From NCBI GenBank assembly GCA_013398175.1, contig VZRZ01004627.1, positions 62,001 through 126,000 of the forward strand: a stretch of DNA of 64,000 nucleotides. The letters are read 5' to 3'. This document shows positions 39,560-51,700 of this stretch, in pieces. The stretch comes from Climacteris rufus (lineage: Eukaryota > Chordata > Aves > Passeriformes > Climacteridae). The position numbers and the translations under genes are program-made. Positions within the stretch are counted from its first letter, which is position 1, and each line of letters starts with the position of its first letter. A model generated the notes under the pieces. The model was not told where the DNA came from. It did no database searches and saw nothing but the letters and a program-made list of their open reading frames with translations.

Positions 39560-41335
39560 CCCATAAACCATGAATTTTTTGCACCAAACCAAGCCTGTGG
39601 CCACGCTGTGCAAACTAAGACCATGGGCCAATGGACACACTGACAGCAGATGTCAACAGCCACAGGAGGACATCTTTCCTCATGCAGCCCTTGTAGGACT
39701 TCAGCTGGTGACTGCTTTGGGTAATTTAGGAAAGATATAGACCAAATGGAGGAAGCTAAAAAGAATGCTGGCCTTTTAATTTCAGCACAAGCAGATCTGG
39801 AAGAACACTGCCTGTGAGAATTGTGAAGCCCATCTTGCTCAGAGATGTCTACTAGCAGGTTAGATCATCATCTGCTTTGCTAAAGCTAATCTTGTCTTTG
39901 GTGAGTCAAAACACACTAAAAAGTTGATAAGATTCTCAGTCACTGACAGACTGCAGTGAAGACAGACACCAATTCCCTGCAAGAGCTTTCACTGAGAATG
40001 ATGATACAAAAACAGTCATGTAAAGAGCCAGGACAGACTCCTCCTGATGGGAAACATTCCTAATTACATCTGGTTTCAGATCTACATGAGGCAGGCTGGT
40101 TCCTTTACCAAAAGGATTTGAGAGGTGCAGTAAATTAAAGCAGAAGCCTCCAAAGTTCAAACCACACAATCTAGAAAATCATATTTCATGTACATCGAGC
40201 ACTTTCCAAAATCAATGACAACCATCTAAAGCAGGCAGGAGATCATTCTAAAATGGACTAACAACTGCAATGGATTTATTGTCTCAAAAGCACACTGATA
40301 TAGAAATAATATTTCATGTCACATAGTATATTTTATCAATTTCATTTCAAAAGGAATATATTGTTTACCTACAATTTTTAAATACAATGGAACAAAATAT
40401 GTGGGCCAGCAAAAAACGTAAACAAATAAATTTGGGGTTTTGCCTGGGACTGGAGAGGCCTGTCAGAAGATGCAGCAAATGTTAGGGTAGCAGATCTTAA
40501 CCCCAACAAAGAGTGGTCCTTTCTTGCAGCCTGTTTTACACATTTAAAAAATAGAGACACTTCTGTCTCTTTTATTCTGCACAAGCCTCACATGAAGATA
40601 TAGATGCAGCTTCAGAAAGAGAAATAGCAAAATAGCAGTAGTGGGGTAGGCAACACAAAGACTGTTTTATACATCCTGAGTTCATTATTTCCTTACAAGG
40701 TGCTCAGGTTCCAATTTGTGGAAAGGACACTCTACCCTGTATAAAAATCAAAAGGTTGTAAAAGGTCAGACAGACCATCAAATGTTGCCAAGGAATGCCT
40801 GTGAAGCTGTCTGAAGCATCCTGTCTGGTATCAGACACTGCAAAGGTCTCTGTAGCAGGGACAGGACCCAGACATCTGACCACTCCACACAGCAAGGCCT
40901 CACACCCTCTGCTCTCCCAAGTGACTTTTGCAGGAAGTGCCACATCCAGGTGATGGGGATACAGGTTTGAGCTCTCTCATCCTGGGGTAGGAATGGAATG
41001 GAGGTCTCCCAGCCTCTGGACACGTTGTGGAACAGGTAGTCAATGTCCAATGTTGACTCAACAAGGAGATACAACATAGGTATTGCCTCTGCAAGAAGGC
41101 CAAGTGCTCTGACCAACAAGGATAACACTGCATCAGCACTTCTATTTCCTTTGTTTGCATCCAGGCTGCCCCCAGTCAGCACTGGAAATATCCCTCATCT
41201 CCTACCAGAACTACACTTCACCCTCCAGAGTGGGAGCCTGCTTCCAGAGATGGTATTTTTTGGAGGTACCAGAGCCATCTCTGTCCCCTGACCATACAGA
41301 TCTTAACAGATCTCAAACAACCTATTCTAAGAGAG
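39560..41335. other. Gene-free sequence between two LTRs
   Basis: Frames at 40.7-41.3 kb overlap on both strands and lack a domain. No repeat recognised with confidence. Confidence 0.5.
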
Positions 41336-41341
41336 GTTAAT

Positions 41342-41898
41342 TGTTGCGGGTAGAAAGCGCTAGGAACTCGGAGTCTCTTGCATCGGTCCCGTTTGCCTAG
41401 ATAACGCGACTCAGGCCTTATCTAGTCTCCGATCAGAGGCGAGCCGAGCATCGAGACTCCTGCAGATCTAGGCTTAGCTCACACACAACGGTTTAATTTA
41501 TGCAGGGAAGTAAAGAGACGAGAAAGGGTTCTTTTCCGCTTATCGCCAGCTCAATTTTATTACTGGACCCTGGTGCGGAGAAGACAGCCAAAATGGCGCT
41601 CAGGGCGTGTTATAAGATGGAGGCGAGGGGAGGGCAGCCGGGAGAGCCAATCACTGCGGAGGAGCACAATGATTGACAGTGGCACCGGCCAGTGAGTCGC
41701 TGTCTGCAGCCGGCATGGGAACCAATGAGCTGTTCCCCTGGGCAGGGACAGCCCCTGCCGAGCCAGGGCTGCTCCACTCCAGCTGCCGCGCGGGGGTGGG
41801 GAAAGGACCAACACCGCGTGGAGGGGGGAAAGGAACCGATGGTCCCGGCCTGGTGGGGCCAGGCCCGGTCGCAAGTCACGCCCAGAGGCACCACAACA
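41342..41898 (-). mobile_element. ERVK-like solo LTR, 557 bp, GC-rich, with 6-bp target duplication
   Basis: The plus strand starts TGTTG and ends CAACA. GTTAAT is duplicated at 41336-41341 and 41899-41904. Minus-strand AATAAA is at plus 41556-41561 and a TTATAA box at about 41610-41615, which sets the orientation. The region above 41620 (U3 on the minus strand) is strongly GC- and CpG-rich, with several CCAAT/ATTGG boxes (AGCCAATCACTG near 41645, ATTGACAG near 41672, ACCAATGAGC near 41720) that look like promoter elements. Intact CpGs suggest a fairly young insertion. The overlapping open frames at 41560-41928 are chance frames in GC-rich DNA. Confidence 0.88.
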
Positions 41899-41904
41899 GT
41901 TAAT

Positions 41905-43338
41905 CACTGTAGATGGGGAAAAAACTAGTAGGAACTAAACTTCTTTAGCAATGCCTAGCAGCAAGCTAGGATAAATCAAAGTTCCTCATCTCTGCTCACC
42001 TTCCCAGCAGAGATGAACAGTGGAAATACCAAACAAGACACATAAACATTAAAAAGCAAGATTTTTAAAGCATCAGTACACTTTCAGTAATCCCAGATGT
42101 TATTGATAGTACCACTATGGGCACTTATTTTCCCCACACTGAAAGTAGAAGTTTAATCCCCTATTGATTGAAGCTAAAGTGCAGGACATGCTACCATTTA
42201 CATGATTGATTCGTGTACCTTGAGGGAATCAAGTCATTTGTAAACCAAATTTTTCTTCCTTTACAGGTCCCTGTTAGATAAATGTCTCTGTAAGCAAAAT
42301 ATCTTTAAATTAAGGGCAAGAGGTGAAATACATTGCTAGTTAAAGCAGGCAGGGCTTCAGTGAAGTCCAAGTGGAAAATTTGACCTGATAAACACATTTT
42401 CTTAAGTTGTGAGAAAGTAATTAAGACTCAAGAAAAATAATCTTAAGACTGAGAAATGACATGATTCCATACAGAAGACACACTTGGCAGAAAGTGATAT
42501 TCACCTATTTATATATATTAAGAATGCAATTTTTTTCCCCAAAGCAGCAGGTTATTGCAAAAGCCCAATCTAGTGTCTAATTCAAACAGCTGGGATGCAC
42601 TGCAGTTGACAGAAGGTGCCAAACATTCCCCCTACTAAAACTACTGCCTTCACTCAGGCATAAAATGAGAAGCTTGAATATCCTGGTCACTTCTTGAAAG
42701 GAAGACTGGAAACCTGTTCAGAAATCTCAGATAAATCACCTAAGGAATAAAGCCAGGAGGAGGAGAAAGCCCCAGGGGCCCCTGGTGTGTATGCTTGTGA
42801 TCGACGTCTCCTTAAGTGTTCTCTTTGAAACCTTCATGTCAGAGTTTCTCCACTCTCTTGACAAACTGAGCTTTTACTACATTCAACTCAGCAGGGAAAG
42901 TGTGATAACTTAGAAGGATGAAATTCAAAAGCATTTCTGGTTCATTTGAAATAGCAGCAGCCAGGACTAGGTAATAAAAAACAAAGTTCTTTTCATTGCT
43001 GTGAAGCTCAATGATGCTGTCTCAGGCAGGAATGATAATGTTTGATTTTTCTTCTACATTTGTCATGCAGGGACTGAGCACCTTGAGGGAGGCAATGAAA
43101 CAGCTCCCGGCGTTCCTACACGTATATGTTTATTTATATGATGAACAACAATGCTAAGGAGTTGTGGATATAAGCCAGGTGGGCTTTCAATCTGCAGTAC
43201 TCAAAGCCAAGAGTAAAGTAATCCAATAAAGTTTTGTTCTGGTTTGTGTAAAAAGCTAATTTATATTTTCTGATTTTACTGCAAGTGGGGGACCATTGCC
43301 CACCATAAGAGTGTACAGCAGCCTATCCAATTCCAAGG
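41905..43338. other. Gene-free AT-rich sequence between two LTRs
   Basis: No open frame of note and no recognised repeat. Confidence 0.55.
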
Positions 43339-43344
43339 CTGGCC

Positions 43345-43659
43345 TGTTGCAGTAACGACACAAAAGAAGAGACAAAGACACCTGTCACCAGCCAGGAGGA
43401 AACAGCAGGAAGGGGCGAGCAAGACCCGCCTTCTTTATTTTATATACATTTAGAAATCACTATTCATTGGAGGAAATGAGTTCTTCCTCCCTCAATCACA
43501 GTGGTCAAAGGAAATGTCCATCAAAGTTCTGTGTCCAGGATAAAGGAATGTAAACAATAAAATACAGTTACAATAACATGGCCATGTTTACATAGAAAAA
43601 TGTAAAAAACTAGCTACAAAAGAATGACAACATCCAAAACTTCAAAAGTCAAGGCAACA
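43345..43659 (-). mobile_element. ERVK-like solo LTR, family B copy 2, 315 bp
   Basis: The plus strand starts TGTTGC and ends GCAACA, a perfect 6-bp terminal inverted repeat. CTGGCC is duplicated at 43339-43344 and 43660-43665. It is closely similar to copy 1 (32593-32909): both share AAGACCCGCCTTCTTTATTT, the ATTCATTGGAGGAAAT block, the CAGTGGTCAAAGGAAATGT block and the TTACAATAACAT block. Minus-strand AATAAA (plus 43434-43439) overlaps TATATAAA (plus 43439-43446) by one base. Confidence 0.9.
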
Positions 43660-43665
43660 CTGGCC

Positions 43666-46600
43666 TGTGTCTGTCTTACCTCCGATGCACCACCTCAAAG
43701 TGATGAAGCGTTATGTCATGTTATAGAGACACCTCTTTGCAAGCTGCACATGAAAATTGTTGTGAGCAAAAGATTTACCATTATAGAATCCCCCCCTTCT
43801 TTATTTATGTATTATTGATGGCAGAAGTAAAGAGATTCAAGACTCCCCTGTGCACAGTGTCTTCCCAAGAGGGTAAGTTGCAAGGAAACTGTTATTGGGA
43901 GACACTTCTATAAAACAAGATAAACAAATCACTTCTTTACCTTCCTAGAGAGAATGACTTTCACTTACTACACCACTACAAATCACTCTTGTTAAATTCA
44001 GTTACAAAGAAGATGATTTCTCTGCACAGTCACACCAATGTCCTGGTCATTGGGCCAGGGAGGGGAGGTGGGTGATGCAGCATTCAGGAAATTACCCATG
44101 TTTCCAAAGCCATGCTGGAATGAGCCTGGTCATTTAGTTCAATTCCCTTCTTCTTAAATAAGTTTTCATTTTCATGCACTCCTGTGCAGCCATGTCTCAG
44201 CTGGCTGTAACAGTGCCAACATTTTGAAAGGAAAATTGCTTTCTGTTTCTCACAGTACTTCATGCATAAAGCATCCCTTACAATCCAAAAATGCAGCTCA
44301 GTTCTTCTCTGCTTTTCCAGATCTGTGATCCTTACTGCCATGTCCAAGGGACCAGGAATTACACTGGCACAGGGCCGGACTGAGAAAAGAATTATGGCAT
44401 TTCTGTCTACCTTCTGCATGTTGAGGAGGACTCATTCAATTTTAAAATTATTTGGAAAAAACCAATGTGTGTCTGAAAATTTAGTGCAGTAGCAAATGAA
44501 AAAGTGTCAGGTTTTTTCCATAGCTGGTTGCAGTGTATGTTCATTTCTGCTTGTTTGTCACTCAGAATAATGCAAAGAAAGGTTTATTATCTACTACCAT
44601 GAATAGTTTATCATGTCTACTTAAATGGCTATAAAAGCTTTTGGAGGAGCATGAAGCTCTATTTATTTACAGGCAAATTTGCAGTAGCAAAAGGAGTATT
44701 TCTGTTCACTTCTGGGAGGAAGTGAGGATTTTATTTTTCTTTTTCAAATACGTCTGTACTTAACATTGTCAAAAGGTACCAGACAAAGCCATAATATAAA
44801 TCCTATGTTCATCTGTCCATAAAACAGCCCCCATGCCTGGGGACTGCTCCTTCTTTGCCTTCTGGTGGGAGCTGCAAGGCACCATCTCCTCCTCACAGAC
44901 GGCCTGTGCTGGTGCAGGACCATGAGTGCCTCACCCTGTGAGGTACAGCCACTGCCAGCTGCTCTCTGGGTAGCACAGGTATTTATATCACATTTAACCT
45001 CACTTGGATTTATCATAGCCTTTTGTTAAACCCCTGTGAAGTTTATCCTCGCTGCTCCTAAGGGAGAGTTATCTGGAGCCCAGTGAAACAACTCCTCAGA
45101 ATGACTGATGAATATGAACTTAATAACAAAACACCCCACCCTGGGATCCTCTGCGATCTCCAGTAGTGCTGCTGATGCCATGTTCTGCTTTCTCCCCTTT
45201 GGTTACACCACAGATGTGTTCAGCTGCCCGTCTGCAGCTGGCACAGGGGTGAGAAGGAGACTGAATATGTGAGTTATTTTGTAAACTGAGGGTTAGAGAC
45301 GACCAGGAACAAACAAATGCTTGACATAAAACCAGCATGAGCAGGAAGAGAGACACACAGATAATCTCCCCTGAGGCATCCAACCATTCATACCTGAGAA
45401 GGGTCCCCACGGTGACCCATGAATGGCACGACTGGAAATGATGAGTTAGAACTTCCATTTCCCCCGTGTTTCACTGGAAGCGGTTACAAATCATCTCCAG
45501 CATTACAAGTGCACCTCAGACACAAAGGAGGTGAAAAAGGGGCTAATTTTAAGGCATTAAGAATGTTTTCAGGCTGCCAGACTCAAGTTGTGTGGCTTTG
45601 TGAGGGTGAAATAGAAGGAAGGGACCCAAGAGTACTTGAGAAAAAAATTAAAGGCTAGCACAAGCACATCACTCATTCAAAGAAATCCTGCAGCTGGGAT
45701 TTAGAAGAGCACTAGTACAAAGTAATAGCTTATAAATCCTTGATTCCCTGAAAAATACTAATGCAAATCATCTCAAGCTTGTTACTTACTGTCTGCCTAC
45801 ACAGCTGCCCTCCAGTTTGAGCATTTGACGAGAAACTTCTCTGGACAACAGACTGTGATTAAACTTTAAAATCCAATTCATGACACAATCTTTTAAACTT
45901 TTTGAAGAGAAAAATTGGTATTCCACTTAAATTTAACAACAGAGCAGACTCTATCTTGCCAGTTTGCACAACATGACAAAAGTTTTGGGGACGAAAAAAA
46001 AGGAGAGAACTTACATTATTGGAAGGGGCTGGTGGGGTGGGTGGAGAGGAGAGAAAAATTTTACTGGTTATGTGTAGGGTTTCTGTACAGAGGATTTTAT
46101 AAAAGGAGAAAAATCCAAAACACTTATTGGGGAAAACAGTGCAGAATCTGTTCAGAACCACTCCAACCCTGCTCATTTATTAAACAGCGATGGAAGCAAC
46201 CAAACCAGAATGCTCCATCTTCTGATTAATAAGAGAAAAGAAGAGGCGGAGGAATTGTTATCACTGTATTTGCAGCACAGCATGCCGACTTTTAAAATTT
46301 TCTTTTTTTTTTTCCCCCTTAGCTTACTTGCACAAGTGCTCCATTAATAATTCATGCTGCTTCTGAATGGCAGAGCAGCCGCTGCTGCTTTGTCACCCCT
46401 CACAATGGCTGAGTGACAACGTGGCTCTGACTCCAGGCCACTATCTTTGACTATCTGCCAGGAGAGACATCACTGTCCTTCCTTTGTCACTCAATCCCCG
46501 ACAGGGCAGTGACAAGTGCTGGCCTGGCCTGTCATTCCCTTCACCCTCTGATAACAGAATCCGCCACTTTTCCATGCGGGGTCTGCACTCCTGTGCCCCA

Positions 46601-47055
46601 GAGAAGCAGCTGTGTGTTCATGCTGCTGCTGGTGTGCTGCTCTGCTTCTGCTGGGTGTTTTTCCTCTGGATACAAATTGGGATTGACCATGCTTCAAAAA
46701 GCACCGACTTTAAATGCTGCTCTGGGACCAGCACCTGGCTAAAGCCCATAGGATAATGGTGTCCCCAGCGTGGTGAGGGGCAAAAAAGGCTCTCTTTTAG
46801 CAAGTGTGTTAGGTGACAATACTGGATTTAAGGGCAGACAATAAGACATCACTGATGGAAAGAACTCTAAGTTTTCCATCTGTGCTAAGGAACTTCAGGC
46901 CTGAGCTGGCAGGGCACATTGTAACCCTTCCAGAGCCTTCCCAAAACGTGCACAGGGCAGTGCAGCCAGGACACACCAGTCCCTTCCTGCCATGCTGAAG
47001 CAACGCAAGCTGTTTTGCTTGTAAAGAAAACAACACTGCTTCCTTTTTCAGATGC
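43666..47055. other. Gene-free sequence
   Basis: Short frames only; the 46.3 kb candidate element is listed separately. Confidence 0.5.
46235..46445. promoter_or_regulatory. Candidate conserved non-coding element
   Basis: The stretch has a long pyrimidine tract (46300-46320), the near-palindrome TTGCACAAGTGC, CATTAATAATTCATGC, and a SOX-type ACAATGG with TGAGTGACAA nearby. No repeat matches it. Confidence 0.25.
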
Positions 47056-47898
47056 TTGGAAGTGGTGGTGGTGTTTCTGACAAGCACCAGAAAGCATCTT
47101 GGAGCTCCCTCTGACTCTGCCAGCAACTTGCCTCCTTCCCTCCCTGCAACAGGGCAGCACAAGCTCAATGTGCTCAGCCAAAATCGCTGTCTTCACTTAT
47201 TGTGCAATATCCATCACAATATCCAAGCACCTGTGCGGGTGGCTGATTCCAGGAAAGGGCTGGGAGCCTTAAAGGTTTTCCTAATTTCCAGCACTTTGAT
47301 CTTCCCAGATGCACAAATGCAGGCAAGTGCAAAACAAGGATTAAGTCATCATAGCCAGAGATACCAATACCAGTCCTCTGTCTCCACCATGCCCTCAGAG
47401 GAAACTGCAGCATCCTTATGGGACATTTCCAGCACTCAACCAACACCTTCAGTAAAGGTACTGTTAAAAACACAGAGGAAGAAAACATTACCCAAGCATC
47501 CTTTTCCCCATGGAGACACTGAATGCTGCTTCCTTTATCCCTCCCTGTTGCAGCACTGTTACCAATTACAGTCATTAAAGAAGAACAGCTGGCACTTGTT
47601 CGAGCAGAGCTCTCTCCAAAGCCCACAGAAGCCAATGAAAAAAAGGATCTCCTTTCTTTCACTGGATTTTAGATCAGGCTCAGAGAGACCTGATGGCTTA
47701 GAAAGCAGGGGATTGTTATTTCTTTTTCTCATTCCTTTGTTACTTCTCCATCTCATGTTTGTGACTAGGGACCATTTATTTTCCCAATCTATTTATTTTC
47801 CCAGTGACAGGAGGTTGGGGCTGCATTGCCCCCTCCACCCTTCATTTTTGGAGGAGATGTTAATTAAAAAACTGCACAGCAGGACTGAAACTATTTGA
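47056..47898 (+). other. Unassigned 280-codon open frame; not supported as a gene
   Basis: This is the longest frame not explained by a repeat. It begins at a TTG in the scan used; the first ATG in frame is at about 47317, leaving 194 codons to the stop. The product is rich in Ser, Leu, His, Gln and Pro and has one hydrophobic stretch (LLFLFLIPLLLLHLMFV, roughly residues 226-242 of the full frame) that could pass for a membrane segment. I see no known domain, no Kozak-like context that stands out, and no obvious flanking splice sites. Local GC content is higher than average, which lengthens chance frames. It could be a chance frame, an exon of a non-coding RNA, or a lineage-specific gene; chance is the most likely. 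Confidence 0.2.
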
Positions 47899-49357
47899 AA
47901 CTAGACAGGGAGAAAGAATGAGGCAGAACAACAAATAGGAGCAGACTTTCAATGTCCTTTGCTCATGATGCTTTTTCCCATTTAAGTACTTTCACGCCGT
48001 TCCATGCACTACTCAAAGCTCAATTTGTCTTGCACACAGATCTTCCTGAAAGGTAATAAGCAAGTCCTAGCTAGAGAGTCGATTAACATGTAATCTTTGA
48101 CATTTTGTATCAGCAGCAGCTGCCAAATGAGTTTTTTCTTTATACAGAATGAAATGTACTGCTTGAGTGTTTGAAAATTTGATTTTATGTTATATTTTTC
48201 CATGTTAATCTAGGATGCTCTCTTCCAGTCCCACAGAGGGGAAGTGCACTGAGTTTTGTCTTTGAAATTATCAACAAAACTCTTTTTGAGCTCTGGGAAT
48301 AAAAAACTAATACAACAATGACTGTGTTGGGAGATCAAAATTTCCTTTCCTTTCACCTGTTTGGGGCCAAATCTTCAGTTTCACACCTGTAAGGCTCTGA
48401 CCAGTGAAGAAGTGGGGTGTGTAGATGGCCACAGCAGCTGCTGACACTGCCTTCCATTAAGGGTTCTCTCTCTTGCTGTATGAACAGTTCAGCTCCTCCT
48501 GAAACCTGAGATAACTTGGTGTTATCAGAATGCAAATCAGAAGTTCAGCAGCTGCTGCTTCACAAGCAAAAAAACGGGGGACTGTGAAAGGTTGGGCAGC
48601 TGAGACCTGTTCTCTCTCTGTCCTTCCCAAGTTGCCAAGACTCCAGGTCCTTTATTTGCAGTGCATTAACAGTTTGAGCAGCTCTGGCAGAATACATGGC
48701 AGGTGAGGTACTTTAATGGACAGTGCAGGTACCTCAGAATTCAGCTTGCAGACTGGTTTGACAGGGACTGTAATTTCTCAGATGACTGTGAAGGATTCCA
48801 ACTGATGTTTCAACTGGTGCAGCTACAGAAATATTTAATAATGATAATTAAATTATTATTCCTGCTCTGTAATTTCATAATGTGTAATAAAATGGTGTCT
48901 GTTAGTTTAAAATATGCACATAACTAAATACAGCAGTTGCAATAAGCTCCATCTTGCTCACCTGTCTGTATCACTGTTGAATCCCCACCAGTCACAACAC
49001 ATCTGAGATCCCACATCAGTTCAAAAACCTGTAATTATCTGTTTTTGAAAGACTAACAAGCAAGAAGGATTATATAAAAGGATTAAGCACACACATAAAA
49101 ATAATGTACTAAAAACTGTAGGTGCACTAATCTCTGAATTGCCTGAGAAAGCTGAAATTTCCCTGTTTTATAGAGCTGCCTATTTTCTACATCTTCTTTA
49201 GCTCTGTAGAATGATCGAAATAAACTGCCACCTGTGCCCAGAAGAAAGGGTGCAAGAGTTCTGTAGTGAGAGCTCCAGCTCTGGGCCACCTGCAGGAACT
49301 GACCCAGCTCTGCAAGTGGATGCAGTGCAAGCAGAGGGAAGTCTGACATCAAGTGAT
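47899..49357. other. Gene-free AT-rich sequence
   Basis: Nothing recognised. Confidence 0.55.
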
Positions 49358-49362
49358 GTCTT

Positions 49363-49423
49363 TTATTACCGGTTATTACCAGTTATTAGCCGCTTATTAC
49401 GGCTTATCCCGGCTTATCAGCCG
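49363..49423. repeat. Six-unit 10-11-bp tandem repeat at the edge of an LTR
   Basis: The units are TTATTACCGG, TTATTACCAG, TTATTAGCCGC, TTATTACGGC, TTATCCCGGC and TTATCAGCCG, running from the target duplication into the LTR. Copies 1 and 2 of the same LTR family lack this array. It occupies what would be the U5 end on the minus strand. Confidence 0.85.
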
Positions 49424-49728
49424 AAGACGCAGAAATAATGAGAGCCGGAGTCCGAGTCGTGTTCAGAGCAAAGGGCGGAGGGCGGAGAACCCACCTTCGT
49501 TTAATTCTTATATACACTTTTAGAAATCACAGTTCATTGGAGAAAATTAACACTTCCGTCTTTAACTACAGTGGTTAAAAGACGTGTCCATCAAAGGATC
49601 TGTGTCCATGGGAAAGGAATGTAATACAAGATCATTTTTACAATAACATAGCTATGTTTACAGAATCTCGTCCTTGAAACTGTCTAGCACAGAGAGCTCG
49701 CTATTTTTAACAGTGAAAATGGGCAACA
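49364..49728 (-). mobile_element. ERVK-like solo LTR, family B copy 3 with terminal tandem expansion, 365 bp
   Basis: It shares the family B body (minus-strand TATATAAG at plus 49507-49514, the TTCATTGGAGAAAATTA block, the TTACAATAACATAGC block) and ends GGGCAACA. GTCTTT is duplicated at 49358-49363 and 49729-49734. The poly(A) signal is the variant ATTAAA (plus 49500-49505). It is about 50 bp longer than copies 1 and 2 because its 3' (plus-left) edge carries six 10-11-bp units. It also has many more CpGs than the other copies, so it is either younger or a different subfamily. The plus-left terminus reads TATTAC where TGTTGC is expected. Confidence 0.82.
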
Positions 49729-50341
49729 GTCTTTGTTGTTTTCTCTTGTGGAAACCAGGCAAGATAATAGCAACACTCATGAAAGAGTGATTACCATCAT
49801 TGTGTTAATGATGGTCACAGAAGAAAGGCTCTGGTTCAATGAGCTCTGACGTGCAAAAGTTTTGCAAAAGAGGTGAGGAATAAATGGGAGAATCTAAAAC
49901 CCAAATCCACGAGGAAGTGATTTACTGCAGTGTTATGTGGACTTTGTAATGCTTAAGTAGAGTGGAATTCAAGCCTGTTAAGAGAGATCTCTGCACACTG
50001 TGTTTGCATCACCCACACCGAGTGCCTGCACCCCCCTACCCACTGCCCTCCAGTCAGGGGAACGGCTCCACATCAGGCTTACTACATGGTCAATTAAATC
50101 AAGTTGATGAAGCAGACAAGTCCAGCCAAGGGACACATCAAGCAGCACAGAATGCCTCATTGCCAAGGCAGAAACGTAACACACACAGCAGATGCAGAGG
50201 GGCTGCTGGTCTCCCAGAGTGAAACGCTGGCCAGCACTGGAAAACACCAGCAGGAATTAATGGCAATGTGGTCTCTGTGCTGAGCAGGAAAGCCATGCCA
50301 TGAAATGCACGATCCAAACACTGTGGCTGATAAAAGTAAAA

Positions 50342-50365
50342 ATGAGAGAGAGAAAGAGAGAGACA
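50342..50365. repeat. Short GA-rich simple repeat
   Basis: A run of GA and GAAA units (TGAGAGAGAGAAAGAGAGAG). Confidence 0.7.
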
Positions 50366-50564
50366 CGTTATTCAAAGAATGATCCAGAAGGTAAGAGTCT
50401 ACCATCTTTTATGAAGAGTAAATCAATATAAGAATGTTCCCAATGAGGGAAGAAATTAATTGCAGTCAGTGTTGCTGGTATATGAGCAGAAAGGTCACCA
50501 AGGGTCTGGAGCGGGAGTTGAACAGATTGAAGTTTGTATTACACAGTGTTAGATGGAAATGCAG

Positions 50565-50680
50565 AATAATTGCTTTTGCAAGCTTGCAAAGGATTAAAGT
50601 GATTTAAATGGGATGAATCTAGCTGCAGCCCACTGCATCAGCTGTGTGACAGTAATTAATATGCAGATTAGAAAAAAAAA
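50565..50680. promoter_or_regulatory. Candidate conserved non-coding element
   Basis: Unique sequence with AAGTGATTTAAATGGGATGA, CATCAGCTGTGTGACAG (an E-box CAGCTG) and TAATTAATATGCAGATTAG. Suggestive of a developmental enhancer, unproven. Confidence 0.2.
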
Positions 50681-50943
50681 TCAAAACCCAGACATTTATT
50701 TTGCACTAAGCAACAATCTTCTTTCAAAACTTCAGTGACATCTCAGGCTTTAGCACAGCAGTGGGAAGATGTCTTCCAATGCACAAAGTTGTTAATGTAC
50801 AGATGAATTAATTTTCCAGGCTATTTTTAATGCCAAACAACTTAATTTGGGATTATAGGTTGAAGTTCTAGTTTTACACTACGAATCTAAAAAGTATTTA
50901 GGAAAACAATATTCAGTTTACTTACAAACATATATAACAAGGT

Positions 50944-51020
50944 TCATAGAATCATAGATCGGTTTGGGTTGGAAGGAACCTTAAAGATCATCTAGTTACA
51001 ACCCCTCTGCCATAGATGCT
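50944..51020 (-). mobile_element. Short CR1 3' fragment
   Basis: TCATAGAATCATAGATCGGT, then GGAAGGAACCTTAAAGATCA and TCTAGTTACAACCCCTCTGC, is the complement of the last 75 bp of CR1. It ends abruptly near 51020. Confidence 0.85.
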
Positions 51021-51700
51021 GGGATATATGTACTTGCTTTGGCTTGGTTTTGTGCTCTGCAGCTACATAGGGCAACTGAGAGCATCAGACGTAATGGAAT
51101 GGGCAAGCTAATAATTCCCAAACACTCACATTGCAGTAGCACTCACAAGTCTGTCACACATCAGGGTCCAACTGCTTTATTCAGTTTGTCCATCAGAACT
51201 AAACCCAGGAGACAGGAGAGGCAGGAGGACTGGAGACAAACTACCTACAACCAATGTCCAAGGTTCTTGCAGGAAAGGTCAGACATGTCTCCAAAATATC
51301 CATGACATTTGCAATGTTGAACCCAGCTTCCCAATTACTTCTGTTGACCGTCAGATTTCTAATATGCAGACTTAACAAGCACACAGTTAAACCAGTCATG
51401 GTGTAGACAAGAAATCCCAATACATGTTAAGAGAGGAGAAATTAAGACTGGAAGCCCAGGTTGTGCTATATTCTCCTTGATTTTTCAAAAAACTAATGTT
51501 ATACAAACACCTCAGAGGGACCTGGACATCTATCTCTTTGCAATTTTCAATGTCATCATCCTATCAATTTGCTTTTTAAGATTATTAAAAATTCATTTTC
51601 AATCAAATAAAAAGAAATTGCATCCTTATTTAAGTTGTAGCTGCTGACACTTACTAAATAACAATAATGCTTTAACCTCTACTGTTTTATATCTTACAAA

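Noticed and set aside
41560..41928. Overlapping frames of 76-115 codons on both strands
   Set aside because: Chance frames in a GC-rich solo LTR.
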